Source: Ophiostoma sp. CBS 140.51
Lineage: Eukaryota > Ascomycota > Sordariomycetes > Ophiostomatales > Ophiostomataceae
Assembly (NCBI GenBank): GCA_029298735.1
Contig: JANSLP010000051.1
Span: 62,001 to 126,000, forward strand
Length of the DNA stretch: 64,000 bases
Direction: 5' to 3'
A model generated the notes under the pieces. The model was not told where the DNA came from. It searched no databases and saw nothing but the letters and a program-made list of their open reading frames with translations. Each line of letters begins with the position of its first letter. Position 1 is the stretch's first letter. Below are positions 34,860 to 46,337 of the stretch, one piece after another. A program made the position numbers and the translations under genes.

Positions 34860-37133
34860 CGTGGACTTATGGAAAATCGACTGGTTCAAAAAGTCGCCGG
34901 ATCCATGGGTTGCAAGATTTCGTAAGTGATGTTTGGAAACAAAAACTGGAGAAGCAAACGGCGGAATGTGGCAGTGTTAAAAGAGAGTACCTGTTCAGCT
35001 TTTCTGCCTAGCAAAAGCTTTCTGTGCGAGGCTGGAGCTGGAGGCGACAGTCCTCTTCTCTCGGTCTCCTAATCTGGTCGCGTGTTGCGTGTACTATGTT
35101 ACGAGTACTCAGTTACGACTACACTATAGGCCCGGGGTATTTTTTTGCTTCTTGTCCCTCATCCTTCTTGCCTGCCCTATTTCTGGTTGCAGGCGTCGAT
35201 ATTGCACAATGATCCTTCGAACGGGTTGACTTTTGGGGCCCTCGGATGGAGGTGACACGGGATCACCGGAGAGAAAACTAGTATTGATAGGTAATATGAA
35301 CGGATATACAGTCTGTAGATGAAACAAAGACTCAAGGAAACGAGAGCCAAAACCATGAATCACAGCCAGATTGAAAACTGAACTGTTTGTCTTTCTATTC
35401 TCAAATATACTGTGCTTTTTTTTTGTCCAGTCTGTACAACAGTCACAACTTTTTGTGTTCACTTGCTTGTGAAATCAACTAGGTTCTTTCATTTAGCCAC
35501 GCACAAAAAAAGGGAAAGTGTCAAAAGAGGCGTACGCGTATCCAGCCTGTCGGGTAGTTTTGCTGTAAGTGCGGTTTGATATTGATGACCACCTAACATG
35601 GCCTGCCTTCAATTGAAGATCGGTCGAGTATTTAGCATTTCCCTGTTAGCAAGGACTTTTCGGTGCCGCATGTGCCGTAAAATCACAGGACAGCTTCCCT
35701 ATTGATTCTAAGAAAACGAGATTGGCTGGTTAGGCGAAATCTCGAAGGATTCAGTCATGGAGAGTTGAGCTAGACTTTTTTTATACATTCACATTCATGG
35801 GGCGTCTCAACGTACAGCATGGCCAAATCTGACAAAATCGTGGACCTATCACAAATGACAGCATTGGTAGTAAATGCGGGTGATCGAAAATCGTTGAGAT
35901 AGATAGCTTGGACAAGAAATCCGGGCCTTGACACGGATAACAGATTTGTTTCCGGAATGGGTGTCACGCCGCTATTTATTCTCCGAGTTGATGTCGACGT
36001 TTACGACACGTTTGGAGACTCCGAGGAAGGTGCCGGCGAGGACGACTCAACTGCTCGACGATAGGGCGAGGGAGGCAAACGGCGAGCGTCTGTTATCGAC
36101 GGTCATATTTATTAAAATAAAATAATTCAACTAAACGTGCTCAAACATTTTTGTCCGACAAAACACCAGCTTCGATAAAAGTCGGTCTTTAAGTAACAAA
36201 CGCATCAGCTCGGTTGCTCTTTCTCCATGATATATTTAATTATCACTTTTGTTCTTTCCTAAACCCCCCTGTTAATCCTATCGATCGCGCCTTCCTCATG
36301 AAGAATCAACGGCCAGTCGGTGGACCCCAGTACGGCATCCTGGACTTTCCCCAACAGGAAGTGTTTCTGCCTCGTCGATCCCGCCTCAATCGCTATTTAC
36401 CATTTTCTATTTACCCTACCACTCTCATTTGTCGTGACAATGACTTGTCCTGGGGAAAATCGCATCTATCGCTACACGCATGATTCATCCTTCGCTCTAC
36501 AATTTCCTCCGAAACGGGCTCTTCCATGACAACATGTCTGTGAAAGATGCTGTCACTAGGTGAAGCCTCATCCAAATCGCATCGCTCATTATATTCCCGT
36601 CATTATTCAGTTTCCGCTCTAAGCCTTGGCATGTATCAGAGTCGACGACGTTTTCAGCCACATGCACCTAATCCACTGCTGTCACAAAATTCACGACTCC
36701 AGCCTCAGCGTTTCATCGACACCGGCCCTTTGATCGTGTCATCGCGTGTGTTTCTGGTTGATTGAGTCCCTCACACCTCCATGAGCAGTGATGACGACAG
36801 CTTGCCAAAGGTCCGGATAGACATGGCACCCCTGGATGAGAGATGAGGAGTGTGCCGGCTTTGATGTCGTCGGAAGATTTCATCTCACACCTTTCCCACA
36901 CTCAATTGCCATATTAGTGTAAGGTGGCCCCTTGTCCTTCTGTTTGCGGTCCATTTCTTCTTTTCCACGATTGATCGGTTTTTGTTGACAGCATCGTGAC
37001 GTTCCTTGTTCTTCTTATTGTCGTTCTTTTTTCATTCTTGCAGCTTGCTGGTCTCGCTTCTGTCGGCAGTGCCGCTTTTACCTGTACTCAATTTAATTTT
37101 TCGCTGCTTCTTTCTTCTTCTTCCACCACCATC
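34860..37133. other. Intergenic region, 2.3 kb
   Basis: Divergent promoters of the membrane protein and the PEBP-like gene. A GC-richer island at about 35940-36065 contains a 40-codon open stretch but no start, splice site or family likeness. I see no supportable gene. Confidence 0.5.
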
Positions 37134-38204
37134 ATGATCTCCTCGATTGCTCTCCTGGCTGCGGCCGCCTCTTTCGTCTCGGCCTCATCACCACCGGGTT
37201 TCCAGCCAGCCGTGAGAAACGACCTCGTGGTTGACTTCAACAGCACACTGATTGACGGCCAAGTCGTGGCCAAGAACCGTGAGTCCCACTCGACGCATTT
37301 GGCAAAAATACAAGTTCTAACCCCGGCAGTCGTCGCCAACCAACCCACGTTCATCGGCACCACGCAGCGCCTCACGGGCAACTCCTTCACCGTCATCATG
37401 ATCGACCTGGACATTCCGACCAACACCGCGGGTCAGACGTCTACGCTGCTGCACTGGATGCAGACGGGCCTGGCGCTGTCGCCGCAGGCTTCCAGGATTG
37501 GCCGAATCGGGGGATCGAATGCAGAAGGCTCGTCGAGCAACGCCATCCAGATTGCCTTCTTGCTTCGCAACACTACCGGCCAGGCACCCGCCGCACCCTA
37601 CATCAGCCCCAACCCGCCCGCGCGTCTGCCGCTCAGCCACACGTATGCGCAGTTCCTAGTCGATACGAGCGGCCTATCGGCGCAGTCGACGGCGATGCAG
37701 ACGCTAATGACGGCGGCCCAGACACGCCAGGGCTTCAACCTGCAAACGGTGCTACAGCAGGCCGGGCTGACGAACCGACTGGTGGCGGCCAACTTTTTCA
37801 ACGTAACGAACCCGGGTCCAGTTCAGACTTCCACTGGGAGTGGTGCCGGTGCCAGCACTGGTACTGGTACTGGCACAAGCACTGGTACCGGTACCACCAC
37901 GAGTAACGGCAACGGCAACGGCCAACAACAGCAGCAAGGCTCTGGATCGTCGTCGTCCTCGACGGGCTCATCCTCGGGAGAATCCTCCTCGTCGACTTCG
38001 TCCACCTCATCCACAACTTATGGCAATGGAGGTTCTGTCAGCGACAGCAGTGGCAACACCAACTCCAATACTGGCGCCTCAACTTCATCGTCCTCGGCCA
38101 GCGGCAACAATGTCGTCAAGGCGAGCGACGCATCGTCACTATCGGTCGTGTCGGGCTCAGTCGCAGTACTAGCCGGTGTCGTCGCCATGTTCATTGCTCT
38201 GTAG
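37134..38204 (+). CDS. GPI-anchored PEBP-like (phosphatidylethanolamine-binding family) protein
   Basis: A secreted, probably cell-wall or membrane-anchored protein. A signal peptide (MISSIALLAAAASFVSA) starts it. The PEBP fold is shown by FTVIMIDLDIP (in place of DPDxP), the LHWMQTGL strand, and the YISPNPPARLPLSHTYAQFL segment equivalent to the ligand-site GPPxxxxHRY region. After about residue 210 come Gly-Thr repeats, then Ser/Asn-rich stretches, ending in a hydrophobic GPI-addition signal (VVSGSVAVLAGVVAMFIAL). A 51-bp intron is likely at 37279-37329 (GTGAGT donor, CTAAC branch, CAG acceptor). Because 51 is a multiple of three and it has no stop, retained and spliced forms are both open (356 and 339 residues). 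Ligand and role are unknown. Confidence 0.83.
   Translation: MISSIALLAAAASFVSASSPPGFQPAVRNDLVVDFNSTLIDGQVVAKNRESHSTHLAKIQVLTPAVVANQPTFIGTTQRLTGNSFTVIMIDLDIPTNTAGQTSTLLHWMQTGLALSPQASRIGRIGGSNAEGSSSNAIQIAFLLRNTTGQAPAAPYISPNPPARLPLSHTYAQFLVDTSGLSAQSTAMQTLMTAAQTRQGFNLQTVLQQAGLTNRLVAANFFNVTNPGPVQTSTGSGAGASTGTGTGTSTGTGTTTSNGNGNGQQQQQGSGSSSSSTGSSSGESSSSTSSTSSTTYGNGGSVSDSSGNTNSNTGASTSSSSASGNNVVKASDASSLSVVSGSVAVLAGVVAMFIAL
37838..37905 (+). repeat. Gly-Thr coding repeat
   Basis: Imperfect 6-bp repetition of GGTACT/GGCACA-type codon pairs encodes GTGTGTSTGTGT in the linker of the PEBP-like protein. Confidence 0.8.
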
Positions 38205-40244
38205 AAGAATGAAACCCTTCCTGTCGTTGTCGATGTTTGTACATGCCTTTTTGTCGTTTCAATACTCTTCTCGTATCTCGTCTCTTCTGCCCCTTTCTAG
38301 AAATTGATCACCGTCGATCCCGACTTCTTCTTTCAGCTTTCCGTTTCGTGTCCCTGAGTCCTATTTTAGTAATTCACAGATATTTGATTTCGAATCGTTC
38401 GGTTCTCCGTCCGAGAAACTGCTTTCCTCCGTAATTATAATATTTCTCGTAATCGCGACATTGAAAACGAAAACACCTGGCCAGTCACAGCCGTGCGCAC
38501 GACCGCGCGGTTCTCTTCACACCACCCAGTCCACAATCCAGATCTCCGCTGATTCTGGCGCCGCGCTGCGACATTGCAGCCGAGATAAAGTTCTTATTCT
38601 TCTTTTGGTCCGCGCGCGGCTGGCTGTCCCCACAGCGCTTCACCACCGCGGGCTCCACTGTTTTCACTCACACACACTGAATTGACACTGAATTGCCAGT
38701 TGGAGATCTGGGCGGGAACGCTAATACGCGCACACTAGTCTATTTTGGGATCCCGCGCGCGCAGATTGAACAGCGTGCCGCCATATTGAAATGACAAAGC
38801 TCGCCATACGCTGGGCATTCGTCCTTCACTCAGAGATTCGCGCCTACGGTCGAAGAGACCTAACAACATGTCGCGAACTGGCTAAACTGAAGAAAAATCG
38901 GAGAAAAATCGAAATGACATTTCTTTGAGCTCCTCTTTTCATTACTACGGCTTCTTATTTGTTTCATCCATCCGCTTACGTTATCGACAATGGAGCAGTG
39001 AGCATACACACGACCCTGCATCTAAAGCAGAACCCATGTACATTCTGCCCTGCCCCTCTGTCATCGCGCCCAACGACCAGCCATGTTACCCAGGCATAAT
39101 ATTTACATTTCTCTTTCATTATTAACGACATGGAAATGGACAGCGACTCCCTTGGCATCTTTGTCATGGCCACTCCTTCGTTCGTCGAGTGGCAACGCAA
39201 ATCTTAGGAAGATGCTACGCAGTGTCTGATAGCTAGGGAAAGAGCTATCGTTAGCCATCATGCCTTGTAGATCCCAAACGCAGTTACGGAAAGAGCACTT
39301 GGCCACAAAAATCCGTTCTATTCTAAGAGTTCCATCCATCATACCTTTCCAGCTTACAGTGTATCTCGTAAAAGGGAACTGCGCTCAGATGCTACCTGCC
39401 CCGTAGAGTCCAAGCCCCTCGTCTCGTGAGATATTCCGGAATCTTTCCACGGAGGATATATCGGCTTTACAAACACACCGATCACAGAACGCATACAAGT
39501 ACGAAGATACAGAGTACAGTACACAACACACAATACGGCTCCCCATCCTTGTCGCCGTCTGTTTTGAGCTTTGTGCCGTCTGTGGCATTGTCGTCCGGCC
39601 GCTCGGGCGGACCAGGTTCAAGTAATTCAAGCAGTTCAAGCTAGACGAGGCGCGCGCGCGCTACCAATCGCGAAGAAAGAAAGGGACTCAAAAATAATGA
39701 CAAAACAAAGTGGTGCTGTTTGATGGTTGATGGGCCCGCCGAGCTAGCAGGGTGGGATATTTCCTTGGATCTTTTTTGGTGGCTGTCTGGCGTCTGGGCT
39801 AGTGCACCCGTTTGACTTCCCTCGCTTCTTTCGCCCCCTTTTCTTTCTTTATTTTTACTTTTTGCCCTTCATGGCTAGGAACATACGGGGCAACTAACAC
39901 ATGCCGCGCCGGACGGGGGCTGGAGCTTGATGGCTCCCCTGAGCTTAGAAAGTCAGGGACCCTGGCGAGCATGGGAAGCTGTCTGTCCCTCGATACCTCT
40001 TCTTTTTTGACCATCCGGTTCTCCGCCCTTCTCCCTTTCCTTCCCTGTTTTCTCTTCCGTTTTCTTTTTTCTTCTTGAAAATCAGACCCTTTTTCGATAT
40101 AAAACTCCATTTCAACTCTCCGTTTGACCCTCTCTTAATTTGCGTAGTCTTTCTTTGTACTTTTCTTCATTCCGTCCCCATCTACTTCTTTCTCTTTTAT
40201 ATATTCACCCTCTCTCCCCCCTTCTCCTCCCCGACTCAGGAACA
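38205..40244. other. Intergenic region, 2 kb
   Basis: No supportable gene. It contains a short GC alternation near 39650-39660 and, at the right end, a TATA box followed by a pyrimidine-rich leader for the FAD oxidoreductase. Confidence 0.55.
40098..40104 (+). promoter_or_regulatory. TATA box of the FAD oxidoreductase gene
   Basis: A perfect TATAAAA lies 147 bp before the start codon and is followed by a C/T-rich initiator and leader region, a standard fungal core-promoter layout. Confidence 0.65.
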
Positions 40245-41726
40245 ATGTTTGAAGATATGACCTCTCAGATTACCTCCCAACTCACCTCTCAGCCCTACAA
40301 CTACCTCGTTCCCGGTCTCTTAGTCCTCGCAACTACTCCTCTTCTTCTCCGTCTCAAGCCATCCTCATCCCACTCTCAAGACAACATGTCTGCCTCGACT
40401 GGCCCTGACCACACTGTGGTCGTCATCGGCGCTGGCTACGCCGGTGTACCCATGGCTCACCACTTAGCCAAGCACACCCCCGCCAACGTCGTCAACCTCC
40501 GTGTCATCCTGGTTGCCCCCAACGACGAGTTCTTCTGGAACGTGGCCTCTCCCCGTGGCTTCGTTCCCCTCGACCCCTCGGCCCCGGCCAATCCCAAGGG
40601 CACCCCCGGCTACGGCGACGACAAGCTCTTCTACCCTCTGGCCCCTTCCTTTTCCAAGTACAACACGGGCTCCGTGAAGAAATTTGAGCAGATTGTCGGC
40701 CGTGCCTCCAGCCTCGACCCGGACCGCCAGACCATTGAAGTCTCTCTCAACGCCGGTGGTGTCCAGACCATTAGTTACGACACCGCCATCATTGCGACCG
40801 GCTCCAACATTACAGATGGCACCCCCTTCAAGATTGTGCCCAACGGAGGTGCTGCCGAGACCAAGGCCGCTCTGGCCGAGTACCGGGCCCGTGTCCGCAC
40901 GGCCAAGCACATTGTCGTTGCTGGTGGCGGCATGACCGGTGTCGAGGTCGTCGGTGAGCTTGCGACAGTCTATGGTTCTGACGCGTCCAAGGACAAGAGA
41001 AAGGAAATCATCTTTGTCATCAACGAGTCCGCACCGCTCGGCGTCTATGGCGCCAAAGACAGCGTCCGCAATGTTGCCGCCGACCGCCTCAAGAGCCTGG
41101 GTGTCAAGATTATTACCAACACCAAGGTCGCTGTATCCAAGCCTGCTGCCGGCGAGGGCAGCCAGACCGTGTTGAGTCTCACCAGTAAGGACGGCAAGAC
41201 GTCGTCGCTCACCACAGACGTCTTTATCCCGGCCTTTGGCGCCTCCTTTAACACCCAGTACCTGCCTGCAAAGCTGCTCGACACCTCCGAGAAGAACAAG
41301 GGCCGTGTCCTCACGCGCTCCACTCTGCAGGTCGAGGGCTACGACAACCTGTTTGTCGCCGGCGACGCCTCCAACCTACAGTTCCCGTCCCTGAAGAACG
41401 CCAACGACCAGATCACCGTGCTGGCCCCCACCATGCAGACGTACCTCAAGAACTGGGCAGCAAGCCACCCGGCGGGTGCCAAGACGAACGGCAACGGTAA
41501 TGGTGCTTCGGCGCCGGCTGCTGGTGCGGCCGCACTCAAAGAGTACAACGGCGGCCACACCACCATCCTGGCCGTGTCTACGGGCCCCGCTGGCGGCACT
41601 GGCCAGGTCGGCTCCTTCAAGATGTTCAGTCTGATGGTCTGGATGTTCAAGGCTCGCTTCCTGGGCACCGACAAGGCTGCTGATTATGCCAACGGCAAGC
41701 GCATCATGATGGACAGCAACTGGTAG
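40245..41726 (+). CDS. AIFM2/AMID-type FAD-dependent NAD(P)H oxidoreductase
   Basis: A 493-residue, intronless pyridine-nucleotide-disulfide oxidoreductase of the AIF-like branch (AIFM2/FSP1, AMID, yeast Aif1/Ndi-related). An N-terminal hydrophobic segment (about residues 20-36, YLVPGLLVLATTPLLLRL) could anchor it in a membrane, often mitochondrial for relatives. The FAD dinucleotide fold is VVVIGAGYAGVPMA (58-71), the NAD(P)H fold is IVVAGGGMTGVEVVGE, and the second FAD motif is LFVAGDASN. The catalytic Cys pair of disulfide reductases is absent, as expected for this branch. The start follows CAACAATG after a C/T-rich leader. The electron acceptor (quinone or other) is inference from the family. 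Confidence 0.88.
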   Translation: MFEDMTSQITSQLTSQPYNYLVPGLLVLATTPLLLRLKPSSSHSQDNMSASTGPDHTVVVIGAGYAGVPMAHHLAKHTPANVVNLRVILVAPNDEFFWNVASPRGFVPLDPSAPANPKGTPGYGDDKLFYPLAPSFSKYNTGSVKKFEQIVGRASSLDPDRQTIEVSLNAGGVQTISYDTAIIATGSNITDGTPFKIVPNGGAAETKAALAEYRARVRTAKHIVVAGGGMTGVEVVGELATVYGSDASKDKRKEIIFVINESAPLGVYGAKDSVRNVAADRLKSLGVKIITNTKVAVSKPAAGEGSQTVLSLTSKDGKTSSLTTDVFIPAFGASFNTQYLPAKLLDTSEKNKGRVLTRSTLQVEGYDNLFVAGDASNLQFPSLKNANDQITVLAPTMQTYLKNWAASHPAGAKTNGNGNGASAPAAGAAALKEYNGGHTTILAVSTGPAGGTGQVGSFKMFSLMVWMFKARFLGTDKAADYANGKRIMMDSNW

Positions 41727-42570
41727 ACACCCACTGCCGTTTGTTTCCTGTCGCTCCTTTATATCTATTATGTCTTTACTTTTGTCTTTGTTTTAAAATA
41801 TGTTGTTAGTTTTGGTTGTTCCTTTCGTCATAATACCTGAGGGCGCGGATCTGGTCTTGCAATTATATGTTTGCTTGTCTTTTTCCCTTTATATATTTCC
41901 CGCGTCATATTAGAGCTGTTATTAATTTACATTTACCTGAGTTATCACTCGCAATGGGAAATATATGATGCTATGGGATAAGATCAACCATCGTGGTCCA
42001 TTATTTTCACCCCCTCGGTACTACTCGTTCTGTATCTATCTAGTCCATCTCCCCTTTTGAGCCACACTAGGCTGATGTCATAAGTCCACGGGCCATAGAA
42101 TGAAGAGGCATAGATCGAATATGATGTTTCTCCCTTCGACTATGTCTCTCATCCCTGACCCTCCATGTAATGATAAGCGGGAATCTTGTAAGAATGAAAT
42201 GCAAATGAAAAATCACACTTCTAGGTGTCGAGAAAAAAAGAAAAAAACAGAAGAAACAGGTGGAAAGGAGTAAAATGAACAAAGAGAAACGGCTGGAGCT
42301 AAAGGGCACTTCGTAAAAAACGATGAAAAGAATCAGTGGAAGGAAACGTAAAGCGGAAGAGCACACGCGCACGAAACAGTAAGTCAAGAAAGAAGCAAGC
42401 TGTTTTTGTCCATCGAAACGCCGAGCCATGCATTCAAGTACAAGCCGAAAGAGAGCCGTTCTGCTTGAATGCAGGCTGTGTTGTCATGGTTCATTCACGT
42501 CGTAAAAAATGTGTTGTGAAAGATGCGCTACCACAGTGCCGCGTCGTGCTGTGTTGTCGCGGTCATACCC
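41727..42570. other. Convergent intergenic region
   Basis: AT-rich spacer holding the 3' ends of the oxidoreductase and malic enzyme genes. No gene. Confidence 0.6.
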
Positions 42571-44903
42571 TTACGGGCGAGGGTCGTAGATCTTGTGCTT
42601 GATGTACTTGGTCAGAGCAACATCACCCCACTCCTCCCACTCAACCCACTGCTCCTCGGGCAGCGTGCTGACACCGTCGCGGCGGGCTGCCTTCATGACC
42701 TCACGGGCCACCACCAGGCTGGCATCACGCACGCGCTCGATGCGGGGATAGATGAGGCCCTTGTGGATCTCGTCGGCGTTCAGGCTGCCGGCAAGGGCGG
42801 CGGCCGAGGTGTAGACCATGTCGTCGGTGATCTTCGTGGCCTTGGCCAGGATGGCACCCAGACCCAGGCCGGGGAACACGTAGACGTTGTTGCCCTGGTT
42901 GGGGTGGTAGGTGATGCTCGAGTCGGCCGTCTTGACGGTGTAAGCGGAGAAGGGCGAGCCGGAGGCGAAGATGACAGTGCCGTCGGTCCAGTTGACGGCC
43001 TGCTCGAACGTGCACTCAGCCTTGGTCAGGGGGTTGCTCAGGGGGAACAGGATGGGTCTCCGGTTCAGGCCACCAGCATCTACCGACGCCTTAAGGGCGC
43101 GGACCACAGACTCGGTAAAGACACCGAAAGTAGCAGTCAGACCAATAAGGGCAGACGGTTTGACGTACTCAATGACCTCCTCCAGAGTGGTGAACTGGTG
43201 GCCGTTGTTGTCGCCACGGGCAAAGTACTTCTTGTGGTCAGCCAGCTTGTCACCACGGTCCTTGGTGACGAGACCCTTGGTGTCCACCAGCCAAAATTTG
43301 TCGCGGGCGGCCTGCTCAGAGAGACCACGGCGGGTATAGTACTCGACGAGCTGCTTGGCGACACCGACACCGGCAGAGCCAGCGCCCATGAACACCAGGC
43401 GCTGCTCCTCCAGAGGAACGCCGGACAGATTCACGGCACCGATGTAGCTGTACAGAGAGAAACGAGGTCAGCCAAGATCACGTGATGCCAAGACCCGTGT
43501 AAGTCGGGGGTGACAGGGATGTACGAATACGGCAGGAATGCGATAGGAATGCGAAAATGCAACTCACCCTCCGAGAACGACAGCGCCGGTACCCTGAATG
43601 TCGTCGTTGAAGCACCGGTACTTGTTCCGATACCGGTCAAGGTAGTTGAAGGCCTTCTCACTCTCAAAGTCCTCGAACTGGACGACCATCTCCGGGTAGA
43701 CCTCGGCGCAGGCCTCCATGAACTCATCCATGAAGTCCTGCTGTTCAGACACAGGCACACGCTTGGAGCGGATGCCCAGGTACAGAGGGTCCTTGAGGTT
43801 GCCCTCGTTTGCCGTACCGCAGTCAAGGACGATCGGGAGGGTGTTGTCCGGGCGAATACCGGCAGCGCCAGTGTACAGGGCGAGCTTGCCAATCTGTGAG
43901 GACTTAGTACACAAGAGTCATGCAAGCGGGAAACAATTGGTGGATGTTCAGACTCACCGCAATGCCCACACCGTTGATGCCCAAATCACCAAGACCCAGG
44001 ATACGCGAGCCGTCCGTGACGACGCAAATCTCGGGCTTCTGGTGGGGCCAGTTGCGCAGGATTGTCTTGATGCTCTTGCGCTGCTTGATGGAGATGTAGA
44101 GGGCCTCGGGGCGGGTGTAGATGGTGGAGTACTGGAGGCAGACATCGCCAATGGTCGGGGTGTAGACGAGCGGCATGAGCTCGCGAGCGTTGTCGATGAG
44201 GAGGCGGTAGAACAAGTCGACGTTCTCGCCCTTCACGGTGGACAGGTACAGGTACTTGTCAACGTTGGTCGGGCGCGAGCGGACCATCTTGAGGGCGCGC
44301 TGGCACTGCATGTCCAGGCTCTCCATAACATGAGGCACGAGACCAGTCAGGTTCTTGGAGACACGCTCCTCGGGGGTGAACGACAGGCCTGGGAGATACA
44401 TGTTAGTAGGTGAAATGAGGCAGGGTATAGAATGAATTGAGACGAGTGTTGAGGTGAGGTGAGCTGAAGATGAGCTGAAGAAACCTCGTGAGAGGGCTCC
44501 TCGAACATCGAATGAAGACAAGGACAACGTGAAAACTTTTCCCCCCTTTGAACTCACCCTTGTTCCAGTGCGCCTCGCGAAGGACCTGGTAACCGCCAGC
44601 GCGGTGTTGAGCAATGTATTCAGTCATTTGGGTTTGGGTGACGGTGCCGTAATTTGATTGAGAGTATCCACGGTGTTGGTCAAGGGCAGCCATTTTCATA
44701 GCTTCTTCGATGGCAGAAACGTCGACGGAAGACATTGGATTTAAAGCAGAAGCGCGACGGGTGGACGAGAGGGAGAGCCGTTTGTTAGATATAGACGACT
44801 GGGACGACCGGGCGGACGCTACGGACGCAGATGGGGAGGACGAGCGTGGGGTGGAGGCGTGTGAACTGGAGGTGCTGGTAGAATATGACGCCATGGGCAC
44901 CAT
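42571..44903 (-). CDS. Malic enzyme (oxaloacetate-decarboxylating), four exons
   Basis: Converts malate to pyruvate and CO2 with reduction of NAD(P)+. Exons on the minus strand are 44903-44558, 44388-43958, 43893-43568 and 43447-42571. All introns (169, 64, 120 bp) have GTGAGT donors and CAG acceptors and keep phase, giving 659 residues. Marks are the YTPTIGDVCLQYS block with the catalytic tyrosine, GSRILGLGDLG, the metal site QFEDF and FNDDIQGTGAVVLGG, and the nucleotide fold GAGSAGVGVA. The start MVPMASYS gives a Ser/Thr-rich N-terminal extension of about 75 residues before the conserved MAALDQHRGY. ATGs at 44894 and 44735 are alternatives. The same frame stays open far upstream with ATGs at 45365 and 45584, which could add a mitochondrial leader. 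Cofactor preference cannot be read safely. Confidence 0.92.
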
Positions 44904-46300
44904 TGCATATGACTGCAGGTGATGGCGGCGACGGAGGAGAGGAGACAGATGGGGAGAAAGAGGAGGCAGTACAAAGGGGCGAAAACGAGAAGGGGACAGG
45001 TGAGTGTAATTGTGAGTGTGAGCGTGAGGAGAAGTAGACGAAGAATGAGAAGAAGAAGCGAAGGTGGTCGTGGTGGAGGTGTTAGTGGTGTTAGTGTTGT
45101 TGGTGTCGTTCAGGGTAGGGCGGATGGAGCAGCAGGTATAGCGGCGTCCAGGGGGAGATAGCGAGAAATCGGCGAGGTCACCGAAAAGGACTGTTGTTTT
45201 CGGGAAACGGGAGACGAGTTGAGGAGAAGCTGCAGAGGATCGACTGACCAGAGTCGACGCGTGAGCAGGAGAGAGAGAGAAATGAGGAGAAAGTGAAGAA
45301 GGAGAGGGAAATGAAGACGAGAAAGCAACTTTGGATACCGTCGTAGCAAGACGATAATAAAGCATGCAAGGCGGAGTCAAGAGGCTAGACTTCTCAGTAG
45401 TGAACTGCAGTGGTGGCAGAGACAGGAACGAAAATAAAAACGATGGTTCTTGTTGAAGTCTGCAGATGCCGGCGAGGATTAGTCCATTTAAGGTCTCTCG
45501 ACGGCGCAGATTCGAGCGACTTGGCCGTGGGGCTAGAGAAGCTGGTGCTGCTGGGGCCCATGCGGACGCTGATATCCTGAGCATGGATTTGATGGGCAGT
45601 CCAGGGATCAGGGGGGGCGAGACGGGGGTGAGCAAAACGAGAGAAGGATGAAGAGAGGAATCCAGGAGGCTTCTTGTTTCTTGACTCCTCGTCGGTCTCG
45701 TTGGTCTCGAAGGGTGTGATGGAGTCGACAAGGGGGGGGCGTGTGTGTGGAGGAGGAGGGGGATGAGAAGGCGAAAAGAAGCAGGAAGAAAGGCGTCAGG
45801 AAGCGTTGAGGAAGCGGGCGGGAAAACGAAAAGTACTGAGTAGGTCAAAGATCTAAAGCTCGAAATAGAACCATTTGACGAAACGAAAAATAGAAAAGAT
45901 GAGCAAAAACAGGACCGGCTAGGGAACGTCGTCGGAGGCGTGTTTCAAGGACGTGAATGGAGACAAGAAGAGGAAGAGACGAGCTCAAAGAGTAGGGAAA
46001 GAGATAAGAGGGAGCGTTAACAACAAGGGAGTGCGGTGCGGTGCTCGCCAAGGGGAGCTCGAAGCTTCAAGGGAAAAGTGGTTGTTTGGGAACGGGGAGC
46101 AATGTTCAATGCTGCAAATCAGAGTGGATATCACAAAAATAGGTGGATCCCCAATTGCTATAACGGGGAGGGATGTCGGGAGCTGGTTGGCATGGAAGGT
46201 ACGCTGATGCGTTCTCGAATTTTCCCAATGTAGCAGGAACGGGCGGCTGGCAAGCTGGTCGCACAGGAGGCAGGTGCCTGGCTGGTCATGCCGGAATTGC
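44904..46300 (-). promoter_or_regulatory. Leader and promoter region of malic enzyme
   Basis: Purine-rich on the plus strand, so pyrimidine-rich in the malic enzyme sense. The malic enzyme frame is open back to 45848, encoding Ser/Thr/Pro-rich sequence that may be translated in a longer isoform or may be only stop-poor leader. No other gene is visible. Confidence 0.45.
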
Positions 46301-46313
46301 CCGGGCTGTTTCA

Positions 46314-46337
46314 AAGTACCCAGTACCTTGGGTACTT
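46314..46337. repeat. Hairpin: 9-bp arms, 6-bp loop
   Basis: AAGTACCCA and TGGGTACTT are perfect inverted copies around GTACCT. It stands alone in noncoding DNA, so a terminator or protein-binding palindrome is only a guess. Confidence 0.85.

Noticed and set aside
35938..36065. GC-richer island with a 40-codon open stretch
   Set aside because: No start, no convincing splice sites and no family likeness; too short to call even a remnant.
42523..43485. Antisense 320-codon frame over malic enzyme, and similar frames at 6009-7016, 40464-40910 and 21162-21869
   Set aside because: All lie on the opposite strand of well-supported genes, follow third-position GC bias and match no family.
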